A stretch of 5,359 bases of DNA from contig JAGNOM010000224.1 of the NCBI GenBank assembly GCA_017990155.1, forward strand, positions 1 to 5,359, written 5' to 3'. The number at the start of each line of letters is the position of its first letter. The stretch's first letter is position 1. The notes under the pieces were generated by a model, which did no database searches, had not been told where the DNA came from, and was given only the letters and a program-made list of their open reading frames with translations. The DNA is from Propionivibrio sp. (GTDB taxonomy: Bacteria; Pseudomonadota; Gammaproteobacteria; Burkholderiales; Rhodocyclaceae). Both the position numbers and the translations under genes were made by a program. Shown here one piece after another: positions 1 to 2,255 of this stretch.

Positions 1-54
1 TAAGTGATTGATTTATTGTGACTGGCTATGTGAAGCGCCAAAAAAGTAATACCC

Positions 55-87
55 CTCTGGAGGCCGCGGACGGCGTGGCCTCCAGAG
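55..87. terminator. Strong 11-bp inverted repeat, possible terminator
   Basis: The arms CTCTGGAGGCC (55-65) and GGCCTCCAGAG (77-87) are perfectly complementary and enclose an 11-nt loop. A five-T run lies about 10 nt downstream on the plus strand (97-101). A six-A run at 40-45 would be a U-tract for minus-strand transcription, again about 9 nt away. Neither run abuts the stem, so this is not a textbook intrinsic terminator. It may mark the 3' end of a gene lying left of the window (the window opens with TAA), or it may be a structural element of the origin. Confidence 0.5.
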
Positions 88-169
88 CACTTTGTCGTTT
101 TTGGACGGAAAATCCCTAGAACCCCAGATCGAGCGCCGGGACTGTGGAAAAGCCTGTGAACCTGCGGAG

Positions 170-192
170 TTATCCACGTGTAATCGCTAACG
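170..192 (+). repeat. Iteron 1 (DnaA-box/iteron composite)
   Basis: This 23-bp unit begins with the DnaA-box-like TTATCCACG and continues TGTAATCGCTAACG. It is identical over all 23 bp to the unit at 239-261, whose start lies 69 bp (3 x 23) away. A full 23-bp exact repeat is very unlikely by chance in 250 bp. Confidence 0.8.
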
Positions 193-193
193 G

Positions 194-216
194 CCCGGAA
201 AGCCCCATTTTCCGGG
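194..216. repeat. 8-bp inverted repeat between iterons 1 and 2
   Basis: CCCGGAAA (194-201) and TTTCCGGG (209-216) form a perfect 8-bp stem with a 7-nt loop. It fills most of the first of the two 'missing' 23-bp units between iterons 1 and 2. It could be a protein-binding dyad of the origin or a single-strand initiation hairpin. The function is unknown. Confidence 0.5.
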
Positions 217-238
217 GGTTTGGACCGAAACCGCCGAC

Positions 239-261
239 TTATCCACGTGTAATCGCTAACG
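239..261 (+). repeat. Iteron 2 (DnaA-box/iteron composite)
   Basis: This is an exact 23-bp copy of the unit at 170-192, including the DnaA-like TTATCCACG at its left end. It abuts iteron 3 with no gap, so 239-284 is a tandem pair of 23-bp units. Confidence 0.8.
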
Positions 262-268
262 CTTGGCG

Positions 269-284
269 CGTGTAATCGCTAACG
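269..284 (+). repeat. Iteron 3 (core only, lacks the DnaA half)
   Basis: The 16-bp core CGTGTAATCGCTAACG is conserved exactly and in register (23 bp after the core of iteron 2). The preceding 7 bp (CTTGGCG, 262-268) no longer match the DnaA-like half. This separates the repeated core, presumably bound by the plasmid initiator, from the accessory DnaA-like half. The arms TGGCGC (264-269) and GCGCCA (291-296) flank it as a weak dyad. Confidence 0.75.
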
Positions 285-353
285 CCATGAGCGCCAGAAA
301 GCGCCGTAAGTCACTGTTTTGGAAAGCCAATTCGGCGCGCTCGCCGCTCCCCC

Positions 354-381
354 AAGACACTTCTTTTTCAATTAATATAAT
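354..381 (+). promoter_or_regulatory. Promoter-like sequence P1
   Basis: A perfect -10 hexamer TATAAT (376-381) is preceded at 16 bp by AAGACA (354-359), which matches 4 of 6 positions of TTGACA. Transcription would start near 388 and run towards the toxin gene. The -10 sits in the AT-rich part of the putative origin, so it could be a chance product of base composition or an origin-activating or leader promoter. Confidence 0.4.
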
Positions 382-404
382 CTATACAAGATATTGGCGG
401 CCCA

Positions 405-420
405 CCGCTGTGGACAGCGG
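405..420. repeat. 6-bp inverted repeat with 4-nt loop
   Basis: CCGCTG (405-410) and CAGCGG (415-420) pair perfectly around TGGA. In a transcript from P1 this would form a compact hairpin about 17 nt from the 5' end. No U-run follows, so it is not a terminator. It could be an attenuator element, an operator or incidental. Confidence 0.4.
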
Positions 421-463
421 CGGTCCGAAAGACGATTCAGACACCAAAAGGAAGGTTTGGAGC

Positions 464-475
464 CGTCAGCGATTA
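464..475 (-). repeat. Degenerate iteron core in inverted orientation
   Basis: CGTCAGCGATTA matches 11 of 12 bases of CGTTAGCGATTA, the reverse complement of the iteron core found at 177-192, 246-261 and 269-284. It ends 1 bp before the 10-bp repeat array and about 9 bp upstream of the -35 of promoter-like sequence P2. In iteron plasmids such as pSC101 and R6K, partial inverted iterons act as initiator operators. That role here is inference. Confidence 0.5.
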
Positions 476-483
476 GGCAACTT

Positions 484-512
484 ATGGCAATTTAGCGCAA
501 CTATGATATAAT
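484..512 (+). promoter_or_regulatory. Promoter-like sequence P2 inside the repeat array
   Basis: TATAAT (507-512) lies 17 bp after ATGGCA (484-489), which matches 4 of 6 positions of TTGACA. The start would be near 519, just before the hairpin at 521-536. Repeat units flank and overlap both hexamers, so a protein on the array would be expected to repress it. A transcript would carry a leader of about 120 nt into the toxin gene. Confidence 0.45.
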
Positions 513-520
513 GAGGGCAA

Positions 521-536
521 CTTTAGGAAACTAAAG
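521..536 (+). other. GAAA-tetraloop hairpin
   Basis: CTTTAG (521-526) and CTAAAG (531-536) are complementary around GAAA, giving a 6-bp stem capped by a GNRA tetraloop in RNA. It would sit at the very 5' end of a transcript from P2. As DNA it is also a dyad formed by two adjacent units of the 10-bp array, so it may be a protein site instead. Confidence 0.4.
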
Positions 537-595
537 GCAAGTTTTCATGCGCCCAGCCTCGCCGCCCGCTCCCCTTTTGGTGCTACTTTTTCCTA

Positions 596-609
596 TCAAC
601 TTCGGTTGA
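596..609. promoter_or_regulatory. Dyad overlapping toxin promoter -35, putative operator
   Basis: TCAAC (596-600) and GTTGA (605-609) are perfect inverted repeats around TTCG. The right arm shares four bases with the -35 hexamer TTGACA (606-611), so a bound repressor would block RNA polymerase. Type II toxin-antitoxin operons are commonly autoregulated by their HTH antitoxin at such dyads. In RNA from an upstream promoter the same bases form a hairpin with the extra-stable C(UUCG)G loop. Which role applies cannot be seen. Confidence 0.45.
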
Positions 610-634
610 CACCTGCCCGAATAGCAACTATAAT
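606..634 (+). promoter_or_regulatory. Consensus sigma-70-type promoter P3 of the toxin-antitoxin operon
   Basis: TTGACA (606-611), a 17-bp spacer and TATAAT (629-634) match the housekeeping promoter consensus at all twelve positions. With normal start-site spacing, position +1 falls at about 641, the A of the toxin ATG. This predicts a leaderless or nearly leaderless mRNA, in keeping with the absence of a Shine-Dalgarno sequence before that ATG. Confidence 0.85.
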
Positions 635-640
635 TGGCAC

Positions 641-937
641 ATGATCGAGCTTATCAAAACCGACCTTTTCGACCGCTGGCTTGTCGGCCTTAGAGACCGG
701 CAGGCCCGCGCGAGGATCGAGGCGCGCATTCGCCGCTTGAGCCTTGGCAACCCCGGCGACGTGAAGCCGGTAGGCGAAGGCTTGTCGGAAATGAGGATCG
801 ACCACGGCCCCGGCTATCGCGTCTATTTCATGCGGCGCGGCCCCTTAGTGGTGGTGCTGCTTTGTGGTGGCGACAAGAGCAGTCAGGACCGGGATATTGC
901 CCTAGCCAAGACCATTGCAGCGCAGTGGAAGGAGTGA
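641..937 (+). CDS. RelE/ParE-superfamily toxin, HI1419-type addiction module killer protein
   Basis: This 98-residue protein has the hallmarks of the Gp49-like/HigB branch of RelE-fold toxins. These are an N-terminal strand and helix with FDRWL and LRDRQARARI (about 10-26), then GNPGD (36-40), the basic SEMRIDHGPGYRVYF strand (49-63), and GGDKSSQ (76-82) followed by a C-terminal helix. Family members usually act as ribosome-dependent mRNA endonucleases in the cytoplasm and are neutralised by the HTH protein encoded next. Length and motifs appear complete. The ATG at 641 fits the family N-terminus, and no in-frame alternative start lies in the 40 bases upstream. It has no Shine-Dalgarno, and its promoter ends 6 bp before it. 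Toxin-first order is typical of this family. The enzymatic activity is inferred from the family. Confidence 0.9.
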   Translation: MIELIKTDLFDRWLVGLRDRQARARIEARIRRLSLGNPGDVKPVGEGLSEMRIDHGPGYRVYFMRRGPLVVVLLCGGDKSSQDRDIALAKTIAAQWKE

Positions 938-942
938 CGACG

Positions 943-1266
943 ATGGAAGTCAAATTCAGCCGCTACGATACGGCGGACTATCTCAAGACCGAGGACGACA
1001 TTGCGGCCTATCTCGATGCCGTGATGGAGGACGGCGACCCGGCGCTGATCGCGGCGGCGCTCGGCGACGTGGCCCGTGCCCGCAACCTTAGCCAGCTTGC
1101 CCGCGACGTAGGAATGAGCCGCCAAGGGCTGGACAAGGCCCTTTCCGGCGATGGCAACCCGAGCCTCGCAACGGTGCTGAAAGTCGCCCAGGCGCTTGGC
1201 CTGCGGCTCGCTTTCAAACCGGCGCACGCGGGCGGACCCGCACCAGTAGCAGGGGCAGGGGTTTAA
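943..1266 (+). CDS. HTH antitoxin, HI1420-type addiction module antidote protein
   Basis: This 107-residue protein is the expected partner of the toxin just upstream. It opens with FSRYDTADYLKTEDDIAAYL (5-24), typical of the HI1420 antidote family. A segment DPALIAAALGDVARA (32-46) follows, then an XRE-like HTH, LSQLARDVGMSRQGLDKALS (49-68), and the conserved GNPSLATVLKVAQALGLRLAF (71-91). It should bind and neutralise the toxin and repress the operon promoter. The start at ATG 943 is set by a strong GGAAGGAG (927-934) with 8-nt spacing. That site overlaps the toxin's last codons and stop (935-937), which suggests translational coupling. The Ala/Gly/Pro-rich tail (94-107) looks like a poorly conserved extension. 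Confidence 0.9.
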   Translation: MEVKFSRYDTADYLKTEDDIAAYLDAVMEDGDPALIAAALGDVARARNLSQLARDVGMSRQGLDKALSGDGNPSLATVLKVAQALGLRLAFKPAHAGGPAPVAGAGV

Positions 1267-1277
1267 CCCCCCTGCCC
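1253..1277 (+). terminator. 9-bp GC-rich hairpin spanning the antitoxin stop codon
   Basis: GGGCAGGGG (1253-1261) pairs with CCCCTGCCC (1269-1277) around a 7-nt loop that contains the TAA stop (1264-1266). A pyrimidine-rich tract (CTCCCTTTC) follows rather than a clean U-run. It could weakly terminate transcription, protect the toxin-antitoxin mRNA 3' end or attenuate the downstream genes. A true intrinsic terminator is uncertain. Confidence 0.45.
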
Positions 1278-1314
1278 TCCCTTTCAACGGCTCCCACCGA
1301 ACGAGGACCGAGAC

Positions 1315-1575
1315 ATGAAGAACCAAACCGATTTCCTCCGGCAGCTTGTCCGCCGCGACCCGAGCTTGAAAGGCCGCTATGCCATCGGCGTATCAGACCA
1401 CGGCCCGTCGCACGTGCTGGTGACGGGATCGGCAGAGCCGCGAAAGCCAGCGTCACCCGAGGACGTGATGACCGAGTCCGCCCGCAAGATGATGGCGCTA
1501 TATCCGCCCCGGATCGTGACCGTCACGCAGTCAGTTGCGGACCTGTATCGGCAGGAGGGCGAGGACCGCGAATGA
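1315..1575 (+). CDS. Hypothetical protein, 86 residues
   Basis: I do not recognise this protein. The ATG at 1315 is preceded by a reasonable ribosome site GAGGA (1303-1307) with 7-nt spacing. It is charged and soluble, with no signal peptide or membrane segment. An N-terminal basic helix, FLRQLVRRDPSLKGRY (7-22), is followed by a strand-like GVSDHGPSHVLVTGSAEP (25-42), a helical TESARKMMALYP (53-64) and a valine-rich strand, RIVTVTQSVADLYRQ (66-80). It lies 48 bp after the antitoxin and 19 bp before the HTH gene, all on the same strand. It is therefore probably cotranscribed with the HTH gene, and with the toxin-antitoxin pair if the hairpin at 1253-1277 is read through. A plasmid accessory role is inferred from position only. 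Confidence 0.65.
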   Translation: MKNQTDFLRQLVRRDPSLKGRYAIGVSDHGPSHVLVTGSAEPRKPASPEDVMTESARKMMALYPPRIVTVTQSVADLYRQEGEDRE

Positions 1576-1594
1576 CCGATGCCGAGGCGCATTG

Positions 1595-1900
1595 ATGACT
1601 GATCCTCACCCGACCCGTCGCCCTGTCCTAGCGCGCCCGACCGGCGACGACTGGCGGCGCTTGCGCGAGCGCCACGGCCTTACACAGAACGACCTAGCCG
1701 CGCTCGTCTACCGTTCGCCGGATGCGGTCAAGAAATGGGAGCAGGATCGCGGGGACGGCGACCTTGCATGTTGGCATTTGGCGTTGCTGTTGTTGGGAGA
1801 ACTCGGACGAAAAAAACGCCGCGCGAACGGGCGGCGTGAAGGTGCCGAGATCGCGCCGGATAGGGCCGACGCCGATTCGGCGACGGGGGAAGCCCCTTAG
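1595..1900 (+). CDS. Small XRE-like helix-turn-helix protein
   Basis: This 101-residue protein has one recognisable region, an XRE/Cro-like HTH at about 18-52. DDWRRLRERHGLTQNDLAALV supplies helices 1 and 2, and the recognition helix with the typical VKKWEQ signature sits at 41-50. A hydrophobic helix (60-70) follows, then a very basic stretch, GRKKRRANGRRE (71-82), and an acidic or disordered tail. It is probably a DNA-binding regulator of plasmid genes, and its target is unknown. The ATG at 1595 was chosen because residues before it in this frame start from a poor TTG and look non-coding. The ribosome site is weak (GAGG at 1584-1587). The basic stretch is encoded by the hairpin at 1810-1837, which reads as a terminator on the other strand. 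The stop overlaps the stop of the convergent gene. Confidence 0.75.
   Translation: MTDPHPTRRPVLARPTGDDWRRLRERHGLTQNDLAALVYRSPDAVKKWEQDRGDGDLACWHLALLLLGELGRKKRRANGRREGAEIAPDRADADSATGEAP
1810..1837 (-). terminator. Intrinsic terminator of the minus-strand membrane-protein gene
   Basis: On the minus strand the arms ACGCCGC and GCGGCGT (1831-1837 and 1816-1822 in plus coordinates) form a 7-bp GC-rich stem with an 8-nt loop. A run of seven T begins with the last base of the stem (1816 down to 1810). This is a standard rho-independent layout about 60 bp beyond the stop codon of the gene at 1897. It lies wholly inside the coding sequence of the convergent HTH gene. Confidence 0.7.
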
Positions 1901-2217
1901 TTGTCCTGCCGGTGCGATCCTCGCCAATACCCCATAACCGGGCGTCGATCCGCCACGCGCGGCAACCGGCGCGCAGCATCCAGCACAGCCGCCCGACGAA
2001 CCGGCCCGAACGCCAGAGCTTCCAGCAGCCCCCCGGCCAAGAGAACGGCCCCGATCCAGAGAAGCCCGCTTTCCCGATAGAACGAGATCAGCGCGCCGAA
2101 GCTGGCCGAGGCCGGATCGGCAGCGAAGCCCACATAAACCGCGAGCGGAGCGAGCCACGAATAAGGGAGCGCGCGCAGCGCACCTTTCAACACGTCCTCT
2201 GAAAACACGTCCAAATC
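1897..2217 (-). pseudogene. 5'-truncated gene for a small membrane protein, interrupted by the transposon
   Basis: The frame stays open from the transposon junction (codon GAT at 2215-2217) to a TAA at 1897-1899. There is no ATG, and only a TTG (2212-2214) or GTG (2206-2208) could restart it, without a clear ribosome site. About 106 residues remain. A hydrophobic segment runs at about 20-43 after the TTG, interrupted by Asp33. A clear membrane helix, LLWIGAVLLAGGLLEALAFG (51-70), is followed by a basic, probably cytoplasmic tail (73-105) rich in Arg. I do not recognise the family. The lost 5' part should lie beyond the far end of the transposon. A short intact gene with a TTG start is the alternative. 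Its stop overlaps the convergent HTH gene stop at 1897-1900. Confidence 0.6.
2213..2217. repeat. Predicted 5-bp target-site duplication, AAATC
   Basis: Tn3-family elements duplicate 5 bp on insertion. The 5 bp outside this inverted repeat are AAATC, AT-rich as is usual for Tn3 targets. The second copy would lie past the other end, outside the window, so it cannot be confirmed here. Confidence 0.5.
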
Positions 2218-2255
2218 GGGGTCGTTTACGGGAGGGGGCGGAATCTTACGCTAAG
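2218..2255. repeat. 38-bp terminal inverted repeat of the Tn3-family transposon
   Basis: The sequence begins GGGGTCGTTTACGG and ends TTACGCTAAG. Its length of 38 bp, outer GGGG and inner ACGCTAAG are the classic Tn3-family terminal repeat signature. The transposase gene ends inside it: the TAG stop (2251-2253 on plus) is formed by the CTA of the conserved CTAAG. TnpA binds this repeat and cleaves at its outer edge. Confidence 0.92.

Larger units (their letters stand above)
143..395. other. Putative iteron-type plasmid replication origin (oriV)
   Basis: This gene-free stretch combines the usual parts of an iteron-controlled origin. It has three direct repeats with the core CGTGTAATCGCTAACG and two DnaA-box-like 9-mers, TTATCCACG at 170-178 and 239-247 (8 of 9 to TTATCCACA). 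A third DnaA-like site, TGTGGAAAA (143-151), lies on the other strand, also 8 of 9. An AT-rich stretch at about 360-395 could be the unwinding element. The initiator gene is not visible, so assignment to a replicon group is not possible. The AT-rich part also contains a promoter-like sequence, so it may serve transcription instead. Confidence 0.6.
477..546 (+). repeat. Phased 10-bp direct repeat array (seven units)
   Basis: Units start every 10 bp: gcaacttatg, gcaatttagc, gcaactatga, tataatgagg, gcaactttag, gaaactaaag, gcaagttttc. Five of seven begin GCAA, one begins GAAA, and the fourth is replaced by a TATAAT -10 box. The period puts every unit on the same face of the helix, as expected for cooperative binding of a small regulator or a centromere-binding protein. 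Another GCAACTATaa occurs at 624-633, over the toxin promoter. No protein known to bind it is visible here. Confidence 0.6.

Noticed and set aside
1..3. The TAA at the window edge as the stop of an upstream gene such as rep
   Set aside because: Three bases cannot define a gene end. The downstream hairpin is compatible with it, but there is no coding sequence to read.
170..284. CRISPR array
   Set aside because: There are only three repeats, two of them directly adjacent, with no spacers of uniform length and no cas genes. The DnaA-like half points to an origin.
263..511. An 82-codon plus-strand open frame over the origin region
   Set aside because: It starts from a non-ATG codon within the tandem iterons, has no ribosome site and runs through the promoter-like and repeat sequences. 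Its translation resembles no family.
477..640. Type III toxin-antitoxin arrangement (tandem-repeat RNA antitoxin before a toxin gene)
   Set aside because: The 10-bp units are much shorter than the known repeats of about 35 nt, no terminator separates them from the toxin, and the toxin is a RelE-fold protein with a protein antidote gene directly behind it.
883..1326. A 147-codon minus-strand open frame across the toxin-antitoxin genes
   Set aside because: It overlaps two well-supported genes on the other strand and has no family features.
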